Origin: Martelella mediterranea DSM 17316
GTDB lineage: Bacteria > Pseudomonadota > Alphaproteobacteria > Rhizobiales > Rhizobiaceae
Direction of reading: 5' to 3'
Assembly: GCF_002043005.1 (NCBI RefSeq)
Contig: NZ_CP020330.1
Coordinates: 434,001-498,000, forward strand
DNA: 64,000 nucleotides
In this document: positions 36,014-48,675 of the stretch, in pieces
Layout of the letters: each line of letters begins with the position of its first letter
How positions within the stretch are numbered: position 1 is the stretch's first letter
The notes under the pieces: generated by a model
What the model was told of the DNA's origin: nothing
Database searches by the model: none
What the model saw: the letters and a program-made list of their open reading frames with translations, nothing else
Translations under genes and position numbers: made by a program

Positions 36014-36967
36014 CTAGTCCGCGTCTGCTTCTGGATATTCGACCGGCTCCTTTTGCAGAGCGGGTGGGCTGGTTTCCGTATTCATTGTCATAATGCTGGC
36101 GGCGAGGCCGATCTTCCTGAACTCCGTGGGACTGACGCGGAAGTAGCGGCGGAACACTTTGGCAAAATAGTTTGGGTCGGCGAAACCGGCCATGCCGGAG
36201 ACTTCCTTGACGGTATGGTCGCCGCTTGCCAAAAGCCGGGTCGATTGTTTCAGGCGGCGCAGAAGTACATATTCTGCGGGCGGCATGCCCTCCGACTGTG
36301 CAAAGAGCCGTGAGAAATGCGAGCGGCTGAAGCCCGAGATTTCCGCCAGCCTGTCCACCGGCAACGGCTTATCGAGATTGGCATCGATGTAATGGATGAC
36401 CCGCTGCATCGCCCGGCTTTCCACCGGCGGCATGGTGTGAACGCCGAAAACGTCATCATAAAGCAGCATGGTCACCTCATAGGCGACGGCGGAGGCCCGG
36501 GCCGGGGTGTCGGTTTCCGATGAAAGCAGGCGTGCGAGACAATCGGCAAGCTGGTTGACTGTCTCCTCCTTGAGTTTCAGCACCGGGCCGGTGGTCGCCA
36601 GAACCGCTCTTTGGATGCGCATCGCCTCCTCGCCGTTGAGCGAAATCCAGAAGAATTCCCAGTAACCGTCCTCCTCCAGCCAGTAACGGTGGTTGTGTGG
36701 GATGAGGGTGAGCATGGTTTCACCCGGACGGATACGATAGGTCTGGTTCTCGAAACGCAGGTTTCCCGCACCGGCAATCGTGTACTGGATCACCGAGAAC
36801 GGGCTCTGGCCGCGACGCCTTCCATCCCACTGATAGTCCGGCTTGGTTCGGATTTCATAGCCGGCGCTGACCGGCATGGCATGCAGGTCCTGATGGCCGC
36901 GAGGCAGGGAAATCAGCCGCCCGATCGGCGCTTTTGCCCGCAATTCCTGCAGCACAAAATTACCCAT
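36014..36967 (-). CDS. AraC-family transcriptional activator (AgpT-like)
   Basis: A 317-residue AraC regulator. The N-terminal cupin-like sensor is around QYTIAGAGNLRFENQTYRIRPGETMLTLIPHNHRYWLEEDGYWEFFWISL. The C-terminal double HTH includes RLAEISGFSRSHFSRLFAQSEGMPPAEYVLLRRL and VKEVSGMAGFADPNYFAKVFRRYFRVSPTEFRK. It is divergent from the GH4/ABC operon across 184 nt. In Sinorhizobium an AraC activator (AgpT) induces the alpha-galactoside genes melA-agp in the same arrangement, so that role is likely here. A weak pair of TTGG-containing repeats near 37104-37130 may be its site. Confidence 0.9.
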   Translation of the reverse strand: MGNFVLQELRAKAPIGRLISLPRGHQDLHAMPVSAGYEIRTKPDYQWDGRRRGQSPFSVIQYTIAGAGNLRFENQTYRIRPGETMLTLIPHNHRYWLEEDGYWEFFWISLNGEEAMRIQRAVLATTGPVLKLKEETVNQLADCLARLLSSETDTPARASAVAYEVTMLLYDDVFGVHTMPPVESRAMQRVIHYIDANLDKPLPVDRLAEISGFSRSHFSRLFAQSEGMPPAEYVLLRRLKQSTRLLASGDHTVKEVSGMAGFADPNYFAKVFRRYFRVSPTEFRKIGLAASIMTMNTETSPPALQKEPVEYPEADAD

Positions 36968-37151
36968 GAAAGCACAATCCCTCTCTGTAATGTTCTCCTG
37001 TCTGCTGCATAATGCGCGTCAGGAGTTTGAAAACAAGCGCTACAGCCAATACATTTCGGCCTGGGCCACGCCTTTCGGTGCGGCCCGGTGGACCGGTATC
37101 TGTTGCGTTGGATTTTACCCTGCATGTTGGTCTTAGTTCAGGGAGGCGGCT

Positions 37152-38624
37152 ATGAGCGCTTTCAAAATAGCCATTATCGGCGCTGGCAGCGTCGGTTTCA
37201 CCAAGACGCTGTTCAAGGATATTCTGTGCGTTCCGGAGTTCGCGGACATCGAAGTGGCGCTGACGGATATCAGCGAGAAAAATCTGACGATGGTGAAAAC
37301 CATCCTCGAGAAGATCGTCGAGGCCAACGGCCTGCCGACCACCATCACCGCGACCACAGACCGCCGCAAGGCAATCGAGGGCGCGCGCTATGTGATTTCC
37401 TGCGTGCGCGTCGGCGGGCTTGAGGCTTACGCCGACGATATCCGCATTCCGCTGAAATACGGCGTCGACCAGTGCGTTGGCGATACGATCTGCGCCGGCG
37501 GCATTCTCTATGGCCAGCGCAACATCCCGGTCATTCTGGATTTCTGCAAGGACATCCGCGAAGTGGCCGAGCCCGGCGCCCGCTTCCTCAACTATGCCAA
37601 TCCGATGGCGATGAACACCTGGGCAGCCAATGAATACGGCAAGGTCGAGACGATCGGCCTGTGCCACGGCGTCCAGCACGGCGCGGAGCAGATCGCGGAA
37701 GTGCTCGGCGTAAAACAGGACGAACTCGACTATATCTGCTCCGGCATCAACCATCAGACCTGGTTCACCGATCTGCGCGTCAACGGCCGCAAAATCGGTA
37801 AAGACGAGTTGATCGCGGCCTTCGAGGCGCATCCGGTGATCTCGAAGCAGGAAAAGGTCCGCATCGACGTACTGAAGCGCTTCGGGGTCTACTCGACCGA
37901 AAGCAACGGCCACCTGTCCGAATACCTGCCCTGGTATCGCAAGCGCCCGGAGGAAATCACCCGCTGGATCGACATGTCAGACTGGATCCATGGCGAAACC
38001 GGCGGCTATCTGCGCTACACGGCGGAAAACCGCAACTGGTTCGAGACGGAATATGACGGATTCCTTGAAGATGCGGCAAAACCCATCGACCCGAGGAAGC
38101 GCTCGAGCGAACATGCCAGCTACATCCTCGAAGGGCTGGAGACCGGCCGGGTCTATCGCGGCCATTTCAACCGCAAGAACAACGGCGTGATCACCAATCT
38201 GCCGGATGACTGCATCATTGAATCGCCCGGCTTCGTCGACCGCTTCGGCCTCAACATGGTTGCCGGCATCACGCTGCCGGAGGCATGTGCTGCAACCTGC
38301 ATGGCCTCGATCAACGTTCAGCGCATGTCGGTTCATGCGGCCGTGACCGGCGACCTCGATCTTCTGAAACTGGCCGTCCTGCACGATCCGCTGGTCGGCG
38401 CCGTCTGCACGCCGGAGGAGGTCTGGCAGATGGTGGACGAGATGGTCGTCGCCCAGGCCGAATGGCTGCCGCAATATGCCCATGCCATCGACGGTGCGAA
38501 AGAGCGGCTTGCAAAGGCAACGGTCAGGACGCGCGAATGGGAAGGGGCGGCCCGCCGCCACATTCGCTCGGTCGATGAAATGCGCGCGGAAAAGGAAGCC
38601 GAGCGCGCGGCGGCCAACGCCTGA
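37152..38624 (+). CDS. melA: GH4 family alpha-glycosidase (MelA-like)
   Basis: A 490-residue NAD- and Mn-dependent glycoside hydrolase of family 4. The nucleotide-binding start is IAIIGAGSVGFTK, the metal site C171-H172 lies in GLCHGVQ, and H201 in SGINHQTW. In GH4 the residues after the Cys-His correlate with specificity: CHS is typical of alpha-galactosidases, CHG of alpha-glucosidases and alpha-glucuronidases. This copy has CHGV, so the MelA label rests mainly on context (AraC upstream, AgpA-type importer downstream). GGGAGG precedes ATG 37152. A second GH4 gene ends the same operon. Confidence 0.88.
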   Translation: MSAFKIAIIGAGSVGFTKTLFKDILCVPEFADIEVALTDISEKNLTMVKTILEKIVEANGLPTTITATTDRRKAIEGARYVISCVRVGGLEAYADDIRIPLKYGVDQCVGDTICAGGILYGQRNIPVILDFCKDIREVAEPGARFLNYANPMAMNTWAANEYGKVETIGLCHGVQHGAEQIAEVLGVKQDELDYICSGINHQTWFTDLRVNGRKIGKDELIAAFEAHPVISKQEKVRIDVLKRFGVYSTESNGHLSEYLPWYRKRPEEITRWIDMSDWIHGETGGYLRYTAENRNWFETEYDGFLEDAAKPIDPRKRSSEHASYILEGLETGRVYRGHFNRKNNGVITNLPDDCIIESPGFVDRFGLNMVAGITLPEACAATCMASINVQRMSVHAAVTGDLDLLKLAVLHDPLVGAVCTPEEVWQMVDEMVVAQAEWLPQYAHAIDGAKERLAKATVRTREWEGAARRHIRSVDEMRAEKEAERAAANA

Positions 38625-38637
38625 CGTTTTTAATCTC

Positions 38638-38666
38638 GACCGGTCCGGCGGCATGCCGGTCCGGTC
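38638..38666. other. Hairpin between GH4 and binding protein genes
   Basis: Arms GACCGGTCCGGC (38638-38649) and GCCGGTCCGGTC (38655-38666) pair with one T-T mismatch, 5-nt loop, followed by TTT. It may partly terminate upstream transcription and protect the 5' end of the binding-protein message. Confidence 0.55.
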
Positions 38667-38768
38667 TTTCCTGTTCCGGCGGCCTTGTGGGTAGGAGCCT
38701 TGCCGACGGAACAACCGGCGAAAGGCCAGAAGCCTTCGCATTCAGTGTCAACACGGGAGGACGACACG

Positions 38769-40865
38769 ATGACATCTCACCTTTCTGCCCGGCATCTGGC
38801 CAGTGTCCTGGCCGCCGGAATTTCAACCCTTGCCCTTGTTTCCGGGACGCTCGCTTCGGAAATGACCGTGGTGCCGCCGCAGCCGGATTTCCCGGCCCAG
38901 GCCAAGATCACCTATGTGCCGCGCAACGCGATCGAGGAATTTAGATCGCTGCCATCCTATTTAGAACCGGAATGGGTGACGGAGCAATTTGTCGAGACCG
39001 GCGCGCTGCCGCCGGTCGAGGAACGGCTGCCGAAGGAGCCGCTGGTCTTCAAGACCGGCAACATGCCTGACGGCATCGGCGTTTATGGCGGCACGTTGCG
39101 CCATGTGGTCGGCGGCCGTCCGGAAGGCTGGAACTACCAGGCCGGCCAGGCGCAGGGCTGGGGCGGCATCGATATCGCCATGTATGAATGCCTGACCCGC
39201 ACCGCCCAGCTTTATCAGGTCGAGGCCAGCGACATGGAGCCGCTGCCGAACCTTGCGAAAAGCTGGGAATGGTCGGAAGACGGACACACGCTGACCATGC
39301 ATCTGATCGAGGGTGCGAAATGGTCCGACGGCGTGCCGTTCACGTCCGAAGACGTGATCTTCATGTGGGAAGACAATATCGTCGACCCCAACGTATCGCC
39401 GCTCAATGGCGCATCGCGCGAAACCTTCGGCTCCGACACGACGCTGAAGGCCGTGGACGACTACACGGTCGAATGGACCTTTGCGGAAGCCTTCCCGCGC
39501 CAATATCTGTTCAACATGGCCTATGGCGATTTCTGCCCCGGCCCGGCGCATATCCTGAAGACCAAGCATCCGAAATATGCCGATACGACCTATGACGAGT
39601 ATCGCAATGGCTTTCCGCCGGAAATGCTGAACTGGCCGGTCATGGGCGCCTGGGCGCCGGTCGAGTATCGACCCGAGGATATCGTCGTTCTGCGCCGCAA
39701 TCCCTATTACTGGAAAGTCGATGAGGACGGCCACCAGCTGCCCTACATCGATGAACTGCAATACAAGCTCTCGACCTGGGCCGACCGCGACATCCAGACG
39801 ATCGCGGGCTCCGCCGACCTTTCCAATCTCGAACAGCCGGAAAACTTCGTCGTGGCGCTGCGCCGCGCCGCCGAGGCGGATGCGCCCGCAAGGCTAGCCT
39901 TCGGTCCGCGCCTCATCGGCTACAATATGCGCATGAACCTTTCCGGCAATGGCTGGGGCGAGCCGGACGAACGCGAAGAGGCCGTGCGCGAACTCAACCG
40001 CAACCCGGACTTCCGCAAGGCGGTGACGATGGCGATCGACCGTCAGGCGCTTGGCGATTCACTGGTCCGCGGCCCCTTCACCGCCATCTATCCCGGCGGC
40101 CTGAATTCCGGCACCAGCTTCTATGACCGGGAATCGACCTATTACTACCCCTATGATCCCGAAGGGGCGAAGGAACTGCTTGCCTCGATCGGCCTTGAGG
40201 ACACGGACGGCAATGGCTTCGTCAATTGGCCGGAAGGCACGCTTGGCGGGCAGGATGTCGATATCGTGGTCTCGCTGAGTTCCAACTACACGACCGACCT
40301 CAGCCTCGCCGAGGGTCTGATCGGCCAGTTGCAGCAGGTGGGCCTCAGGGTGGTGCAGAACGCCATCGAGAACAATCAGTTCGACAACCAGCGCCGGGCC
40401 GGCAAGTTCGACTGGATGATCCTGCGCAATCCGCCGGCTCTGGCATCCGTGATGCAGGGAACCACCGGCCTTGCGCCCGTGGGACCGCGCACCAGCGAAC
40501 ATCACCGCGCCGGCCCCGACGGCACGCTCGACCTGATGCCCTATGAGGAACAGATGGTCGATATCATAGACCGGTTCATCGCCACCGACGACAATGCCGA
40601 GCGGGCCGAGCTGATGAAGCAGTATCAGACCGTCGTGACGCAGAATGTCGATATGGTCGGGTTGACGGAATATCCAGGCGCGCTGATCGTCAACAAGCGG
40701 TTCGACAATGTCGCCCCCGGCGCGCCGATCTTCATGTTCAACTGGGCGGAAGACGCCATTATCCGCGAGCGCATGTTCGTTCCGGCTGACGAGCAGCAGG
40801 ACTATCAGCTGTTTCCGGAAACGCTTCCCGGCAAGCTGGGCGGTGACGGCCCGGTCAGCGGCTGA
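38769..40865 (+). CDS. agpA: Family-5 ABC solute-binding protein (AgpA-like)
   Basis: A 698-residue exported binding protein of the peptide/oligosaccharide SBP_bac_5 family, longer than the usual 520-600. The signal peptide is about residues 1-30. Core blocks include LTMHLIEGAKWSDGVPFTSEDVIF and FRKAVTMAIDRQALGDSL. ATG at 38769 has GGAGG 8 nt upstream. Rhizobial AgpA, needed for melibiose and raffinose uptake, belongs to this family and lies next to melA, which supports the symbol. Unlike monosaccharide binders of this window, it likely binds di- or trisaccharides. Confidence 0.85.
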   Translation: MTSHLSARHLASVLAAGISTLALVSGTLASEMTVVPPQPDFPAQAKITYVPRNAIEEFRSLPSYLEPEWVTEQFVETGALPPVEERLPKEPLVFKTGNMPDGIGVYGGTLRHVVGGRPEGWNYQAGQAQGWGGIDIAMYECLTRTAQLYQVEASDMEPLPNLAKSWEWSEDGHTLTMHLIEGAKWSDGVPFTSEDVIFMWEDNIVDPNVSPLNGASRETFGSDTTLKAVDDYTVEWTFAEAFPRQYLFNMAYGDFCPGPAHILKTKHPKYADTTYDEYRNGFPPEMLNWPVMGAWAPVEYRPEDIVVLRRNPYYWKVDEDGHQLPYIDELQYKLSTWADRDIQTIAGSADLSNLEQPENFVVALRRAAEADAPARLAFGPRLIGYNMRMNLSGNGWGEPDEREEAVRELNRNPDFRKAVTMAIDRQALGDSLVRGPFTAIYPGGLNSGTSFYDRESTYYYPYDPEGAKELLASIGLEDTDGNGFVNWPEGTLGGQDVDIVVSLSSNYTTDLSLAEGLIGQLQQVGLRVVQNAIENNQFDNQRRAGKFDWMILRNPPALASVMQGTTGLAPVGPRTSEHHRAGPDGTLDLMPYEEQMVDIIDRFIATDDNAERAELMKQYQTVVTQNVDMVGLTEYPGALIVNKRFDNVAPGAPIFMFNWAEDAIIRERMFVPADEQQDYQLFPETLPGKLGGDGPVSG

Positions 40866-40914
40866 CACCCGAAAGCGTCGCGGCGGCTCTTGCGAAAGCG
40901 CCGCCGCCAACCGC

Positions 40915-40954
40915 GCGGACCGGCAACCCTGTTCTCCTCCAGTTGCCGGTCCGC
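40915..40954. other. Intercistronic hairpin between binding protein and permease genes
   Basis: Perfect 13-bp stem GCGGACCGGCAAC (40915-40927) / GTTGCCGGTCCGC (40942-40954), 14-nt loop, in the 113-nt gap. It is the strongest hairpin seen in the window. Without a T-run, it likely protects the binding-protein mRNA or attenuates downstream transcription. Confidence 0.7.
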
Positions 40955-40978
40955 ACAGACAAGGGACGCAAGGATAAA

Positions 40979-41988
<1,010 letters not shown>

Positions 41989-41992
<4 letters not shown>

Positions 41993-43113
41993 CCGACAAC
42001 ATCCTGCAAACCGTCGATACCGTCAAAGAACCGGAAGCCAACAAGAACGAAACCTATCTGGCGCTGGTCTGGCGCAGGCTGAAACGCTCCTTTTCCGGCA
42101 TGATGGGCCTGATCCTGGTGGTCTTCCTGCTGTTCGTCGCCGTGTTCGCCGATTTCCTGTCGCCCGCCGATCCGCGCGTCACCGGGGCCTCCTACCAGCC
42201 GCCGCAGATGGTCACTGTGTTTGGCAAGGACGGCGAATTCGTGTTTCCGCCGCGCGTCTACCCGCTCGGCGATACCGGCGAACTGGACCCGATCACCTTC
42301 CAGCCGCTTGTCGGCAAGGATTACGACAACCCGCAGATCATCGGTCTGTTCGTGAAGGGCGCACCCTACAAGCTGCTCGGCTTCATTCCCGCCGGCCGCC
42401 ATTTCATCGGCGCGACCGATGGCTCGGTGATCCATTTTCTCGGCACCGACAAGCTCGGCCGGGACGTGCTGTCGCGCATTCTCTACGGCTCGCGGATTTC
42501 GCTTCTGATCGCGCTCACCGTGGTGACCGTCGTTACCATCGTCGGAACATCCGTCGGCATGACCTCGGGATATTTCGGCGGGCCGGTGGATTCGTGGATC
42601 CAGCGCTTCGTCGAACTGGTGCTCGCCTTTCCGCAACTGCCTTTCTATCTGGCGCTGGCCTCGCTCATTCCCGTGACCGCGCCGACCAAGGTGTTCTTGG
42701 GCTTCGTCATCGCGGTGATGTCGGCGCTCGGCTGGGCGCAGATGTCGCGCGAGGTGCGCGGCAAGACGATGGGGCTGGTGCGCATGGATTATGTGCGCGC
42801 GGCCATCGCCGTCGGCGCCACCGACAAGCGCATCATCTTCCGCCATATCCTGCCCAACGTGATGAGCCATGTGATCGTAGCGGTCACACTTGCAATCCCC
42901 ACGGTCGTGCTGCTCGAGGCTTTCCTTGGCTTCCTCGGCTTTGCTGTGAAGCCGCCGATGATTTCCTGGGGGCTGATGCTGCGCGACACCTCCAATTATG
43001 CGGTGATCGGCGCCTATCCCTGGCTGTTGTCGCCCGTCGCCTTCGTGCTTTTGACCGTCTTCGCCTTCAACGCGTTCGGCGACGGGTTGCGCGATGCCAT
43101 CGACCCCTATTGA
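41989..43113 (+). CDS. ABC permease, DppC type (AgpC-like)
   Basis: A 374-residue permease, longer than a typical DppC (about 300). Roughly 70 extra residues lie between the first helix and the conserved FLGTDKLGRDVLSRILYGSRISL; that insert (near residues 65-140) would face the periplasm. The EAA loop is YVRAAIAVGATDKRIIFRHILPNVMSHVI. It partners the upstream permease. The insert is a feature of some sugar-type members and may contact the large binding protein. Confidence 0.92.
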
Positions 43114-43129
43114 GAAGGAGACGCTTTCG

Positions 43130-44800
<1,671 letters not shown>

Positions 44801-44817
44801 ATTTGAGGAATTACACA

Positions 44818-46191
44818 ATGGCAAGACAACCCAAGATCACCTTTATCGGCGCCGGCTCCACGGTTTTCATGAAAAACATCATCGGCGACGCCTTGCAGCG
44901 TCCGGCCCTGAAGGATGCGTCCATCGCCCTGATGGACCTCAATCCGGAGCGGCTTGCCGAAAGCGAGATCGTTGCCGGCAAGCTCGCGCGCACGCTCGGC
45001 TCGAAATCGGTGATCACCACCCACACCAGTCAGCGCGAGGCGCTGGATGGTGCCGATTTCGTCGTCGTGGCCTTCCAGATCGGCGGCTATGAACCGGCCA
45101 CCGTGACCGATTTCGAGGTGCCGAAGAAATATGGCCTGCGCCAGACGATCGCCGATACGCTCGGTGTCGGCGGCATCATGCGGGGCCTCAGAACCGTGCC
45201 GCATCTCTGGTCGATCTGCGAGGACATGACGCAAATCTGCCCCGACGCCATTCTGCTGCAATATGTGAACCCGATGGCGATCAACACCTGGGCGATTGCG
45301 GAAAAATACCCGAACATCAAGCAGGTCGGCCTCTGCCATTCGGTGCAGGGCACGGCGGGCGAACTGGCGCACGACCTCGACATTCCCTATGAGGAAATCC
45401 GTTACCGCTCGGCCGGCATCAACCACATGGCGTTCTTCCTGAAATTCGAACATCGCCAGGCCGATGGCAGCTACCGCGACCTCTATCCGGATCTGGTGCG
45501 CGGCTACCGCGAGGGCCGGTTCCCGAAACCGTCAAGCTGGAACCCCCGCTGCCCCAACAAGGTGCGTTACGAGATGCTGACGCGGCTCGGCTATTTCGTC
45601 ACGGAAAGCTCCGAGCATTTTGCCGAATATACGCCCTATTTCATCAAGGAAGGCCGCGAGGACCTGATCGAGACATTCGGCATTCCGCTCGATGAGTATC
45701 CCGTCCGCTGCGTCGAGCAGATCGCCAAATGGAAGGATCAGGCGGAGGAATACAGGAAGGCCGATGAAATCAAGGTCGAGCAGAGCAAGGAATATGCCTC
45801 GTCGATCATGAATTCGGTGTGGACCGGCGAGCCTTCGGTCATTTACGGCAATGTCCGCAACAATGGTTGCATCACCTCGCTGCCGGAAAACTGCGCGGCG
45901 GAAGTGCCCTGCCTCGTCGATGCCTCCGGCATTCAGCCGACCTATGTCGGCGACCTGCCGCCGCAACTGACGGCCCTCGTCCGCACCAATATCAATGTGC
46001 AGGAACTGACGGTGGCGGCGCTCATCAACGAAAACCGCGAACATCTCTATCACGCCGCGATGATGGACCCGCACACGGCCGCCGAACTCGACCTCGACCA
46101 GATCTGGTCGCTGGTCGACGACCTGCTGATCGCCCATCACGACTGGATACCGGAATGGGCGCGCCTTGCCCGGCAGGCGCGCTCGGCCTGA
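44818..46191 (+). CDS. GH4 family glycosidase, alpha-galactosidase type (CHSV motif)
   Basis: A 457-residue GH4 enzyme: NAD-binding ITFIGAGSTVFMKN, metal site C173-H174-S175 in GLCHSVQ and H203 in AGINHMAFF. The CHS motif is the one associated with MelA-type alpha-galactosidases, so this copy is a better sequence match to that activity than the first GH4 of the operon. ATG at 44818 has GAGGAA 7 nt upstream; a TTG 15 nt earlier is less likely. It closes the operon. The two GH4 enzymes probably split substrates between them. Confidence 0.9.
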   Translation: MARQPKITFIGAGSTVFMKNIIGDALQRPALKDASIALMDLNPERLAESEIVAGKLARTLGSKSVITTHTSQREALDGADFVVVAFQIGGYEPATVTDFEVPKKYGLRQTIADTLGVGGIMRGLRTVPHLWSICEDMTQICPDAILLQYVNPMAINTWAIAEKYPNIKQVGLCHSVQGTAGELAHDLDIPYEEIRYRSAGINHMAFFLKFEHRQADGSYRDLYPDLVRGYREGRFPKPSSWNPRCPNKVRYEMLTRLGYFVTESSEHFAEYTPYFIKEGREDLIETFGIPLDEYPVRCVEQIAKWKDQAEEYRKADEIKVEQSKEYASSIMNSVWTGEPSVIYGNVRNNGCITSLPENCAAEVPCLVDASGIQPTYVGDLPPQLTALVRTNINVQELTVAALINENREHLYHAAMMDPHTAAELDLDQIWSLVDDLLIAHHDWIPEWARLARQARSA

Positions 46192-46285
46192 GGCGGCACG
46201 GCGACGACGACCGCGACGGATACGATGCGTCCGCCACAACGCGACGTCAGGAAGCCGGCGAGGGCAGGAGGCAAGCGCGGGCGTC

Positions 46286-46833
46286 TCAAACGGCGTGCAT
46301 CATCCTCGAGCGCAGACGCTGCGTCCCGGCCTCATCGAGAGACATGTCCTCTCGTAGCGCGACCCCAAAAAGCCGGGCGGCCTGCTCGCATGTGAAGTAA
46401 CCGAGCAGGACATCCTTCCTGACCGCCTGCGGGTCGCGCTCGAAGGCGGGGCCGTAGCCGCCACCACCGGGCGTGTCGACGCGCACGCGGTTGCCGGCCT
46501 TCAGCGGCAGGTCCTGCTCCTTGGTGATGTGTTCGGGGCGATGGACAACGCCGTCGCGGATGACCTCGATGCTGCCGGTGCCGCCATCGCTGCCGCCGAG
46601 CGCGCCTTGCGGGCCGAATCGGCCATGATCCATGGCGAAGGAAGCGCGCGCATCGCCGCGCAGAAGCTCGACCTCGTAGGAAAGGCCGAAGCCACCGCGC
46701 TGCCTGCCGGCGCCGCCGGAACCTTCATGCAAGGCATATTTGCGGAACAGAACCGGAAACACCTGTTCGGTGATTTCAACCGGCGCGGATTTCGAGATGC
46801 CGATCGTCGAACAGCCATTGTTGCTCAATGTCG
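46286..46833 (-). pseudogene. Hydantoinase B / oxoprolinase (HyuB) C-terminal fragment
   Basis: About 180 codons matching the C-terminal third of HyuB-family proteins: SAPVEITEQVFPVLFRKYALHEGSGGAGRQRGGFGLSYEVEL and later LPLKAGNRVRVDTPGGGGYGPAFERDP. Family members are usually over 500 residues; the first two thirds are missing. The upstream side abuts an IS3 OrfA remnant directly, showing that insertion and later deletion broke the gene. The HyuA partner is not in the window. It lies downstream of the Dpp/AtuA operon on the same strand and was probably its last gene. Confidence 0.8.
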
Positions 46834-47095
46834 TCAGTTGTTTCCCAGGAGGTCCTTCAGCACGACATTGTCGAGCATCGTGTCAGCCAGTAGCCGCTTG
46901 AGCTTGGCGTTCTCGTCTTCCAAAGCCTTGAGACGGGCGGCTTCAGAAACCTCCATGCCACCATACTTGGCCTTGAACTTATAACAACTTGCCGGGCTGA
47001 GACCGTGCTTGCGGCAGATCGAACGTCGGAAGACCGGCTTCCTGTTGCTTGATTATCCCAATAATCTGCGCCTCGGTGAAACGGCTCTTTCGCAT
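46834..47095 (-). mobile_element. IS3-family OrfA remnant, frameshifted
   Basis: Reading leftward from ATG 47095: MRKSRFTEAQIIGIIKQQEAG, then after a 2-nt loss near 47025 the frame changes to RKHGLSPASCYKFKAKYGG and the leucine-zipper stretch EAARLKALEDENAKLKRLL, ending LKDLLG and a stop at 46834. This is the DNA-binding OrfA of IS3-group elements. OrfB (DDE transposase) is absent and no terminal repeats were recognised. The element is dead. It marks the break in the hydantoinase gene. Confidence 0.82.
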
Positions 47096-47229
47096 AAATC
47101 TGCTCCATATGATTGAGCGAACTCTACATCAAAACGCGGGACCATGCGGGTGCAGGTAAGTCGGCCGGGATGCGATCTCCGCCGCACTCCAAACGGTGTA
47201 TGGGGCCTCCCTGGCGGCGGGCGAGAGGT

Positions 47230-48675
47230 TCAGCCGCCGTCTGGGCTGCCCCATAATTGGCGGAAGGCCTCCGCGCCGAAACATGGCCAGCCCGGGTCGC
47301 CGTTGCGCGCATAGCTGAGAAGGGCGCCGGACATGGAGCGGGCGAGAGCGGGGGCATCCCCGTTCCCACGGACAAGAGGGAAACGATCCGTGCTGTCGAA
47401 GACGAAGGGTTCGTCGAAACCGTGGGCGGCGCCGAGGCAGGCGTTTTCGCCGGGCGGGGACCAGCGGAATTCGTAGCCATAGCCGGTTCCGCCAGTGTCG
47501 CGATGGACGGCGAGCATGGCGATGGCCGGATCGCGGTAAATGGTGCGCGACAGGAAGATTTCCTCGTATTCGCTGAAGCCTGCGCCCGGCCGTTCGTTTT
47601 CCAGCATGACGAGCCTCTGCTCGGCATCGTCGGGAAAGAACAGCCCGATGGTGCGCAGCACGCCGGCGCGATCCTTCACCGCCGGCATCACGCCCATGGC
47701 ATACCACATCCGCGCCTCGTCGCGGGTCCAGCCGGCCACGATGCCGTGATCCTTGAAACGGCCCGAGGCGAGGCCTTCCATCGGGTGGCGGGCGAGGCTT
47801 GCGCCATCGAGCACGATGCCGAATGTCCGCCCGCCCGGCGCATTGCGCTCGCCGAGATGGGTTGCCAGCACCGCGCCCTGCAGCCGGAGAATGTCGTCGA
47901 TGCCGATCGCCTCAAGGGCGGCCTCATCGCCCGGCGCAATGCCGGCGCGGGCGAGAAAATCGGCGGCCATGTCGGTCGCCGTGTCGGGGTCGATGATCCG
48001 GCTCGCCGGCCCGCTCATTACCCAGACGCGGCGAAACAGGTCGGCCACGCCATCGACGCCGAACAGCGCCGAAATGGTGAACGCCCCGGACGACATGCCC
48101 GCGAGCGTGACATTGTCCGGATCGCCGCCGAAGGCCGCAATATTGTCGCGCACCCATTCAAGCGCCGCGATGAAATCGAGCATGCCGCGATTGGCGGTGG
48201 CGTAGTCCGGGCCGAAGGCTTTTGCGAGATGCAGGAAGCCGGGCGCGCCAACGCGCATATTGGGGCGCACCAGCACGACATCACCGCGGGCGACGAAGCC
48301 GGGCTCATCGTGGAACGTCCCCTGCCCTGCCCCCGACTGAAATCCGCCGCCAAAGGCATGGACGATGACAGGCCGCTTTGCCCCATCGATCGCCGGCGTC
48401 CAGACGTTGAGATTGAGGCAATCCTCGCCGGTCTGAAAACCAGCGCCGCGCGGCGCCCATGCGGGCCGTTCGTGCAGCTGTTGCGGCGGGGCGAAGCCGG
48501 GTTGGCGGGCATCGATATCGCCCTCGTTTTCGATCCCTTGCGGCGGGCGGAAGCGCAATGGGCCGAGCGGCGGCGCGGCGTAGCGGATATTCATAAACCG
48601 CGCGGCGCTGCCGTCGTCAAGCCCATGATAGGTCGCCTTTCGGCTGACTGCTGAAATTGCCCTGTCGGTGCTCAT
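47230..48675 (-). CDS. Type-B carboxylesterase
   Basis: A 481-residue carboxylesterase of the type-B (cholinesterase-like) family. It has NIRYAAPPLGPLRFRPPQ near residue 29, EDCLNLNVWTP near 84, oxyanion-hole FGGGF near 108, nucleophile S195 in GMSSGA (the family usually has GESAGA) and the His region GAAHGFDEPFVFD near the C-terminus. No signal peptide is visible, so it should be cytoplasmic. ATG at 48675 overlaps the upstream ATPase stop as ATGA; the longer frame to 48978 is an overlap. It probably hydrolyses an ester imported by the adjoining ABC system. Confidence 0.9.
   Translation of the reverse strand: MSTDRAISAVSRKATYHGLDDGSAARFMNIRYAAPPLGPLRFRPPQGIENEGDIDARQPGFAPPQQLHERPAWAPRGAGFQTGEDCLNLNVWTPAIDGAKRPVIVHAFGGGFQSGAGQGTFHDEPGFVARGDVVLVRPNMRVGAPGFLHLAKAFGPDYATANRGMLDFIAALEWVRDNIAAFGGDPDNVTLAGMSSGAFTISALFGVDGVADLFRRVWVMSGPASRIIDPDTATDMAADFLARAGIAPGDEAALEAIGIDDILRLQGAVLATHLGERNAPGGRTFGIVLDGASLARHPMEGLASGRFKDHGIVAGWTRDEARMWYAMGVMPAVKDRAGVLRTIGLFFPDDAEQRLVMLENERPGAGFSEYEEIFLSRTIYRDPAIAMLAVHRDTGGTGYGYEFRWSPPGENACLGAAHGFDEPFVFDSTDRFPLVRGNGDAPALARSMSGALLSYARNGDPGWPCFGAEAFRQLWGSPDGG

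Noticed and set aside
37104..37132. Direct repeats as AraC binding sites upstream of the first GH4 gene
   Set aside because: Two TTGG-containing segments match at only about half of their positions, too weak to list as a site.
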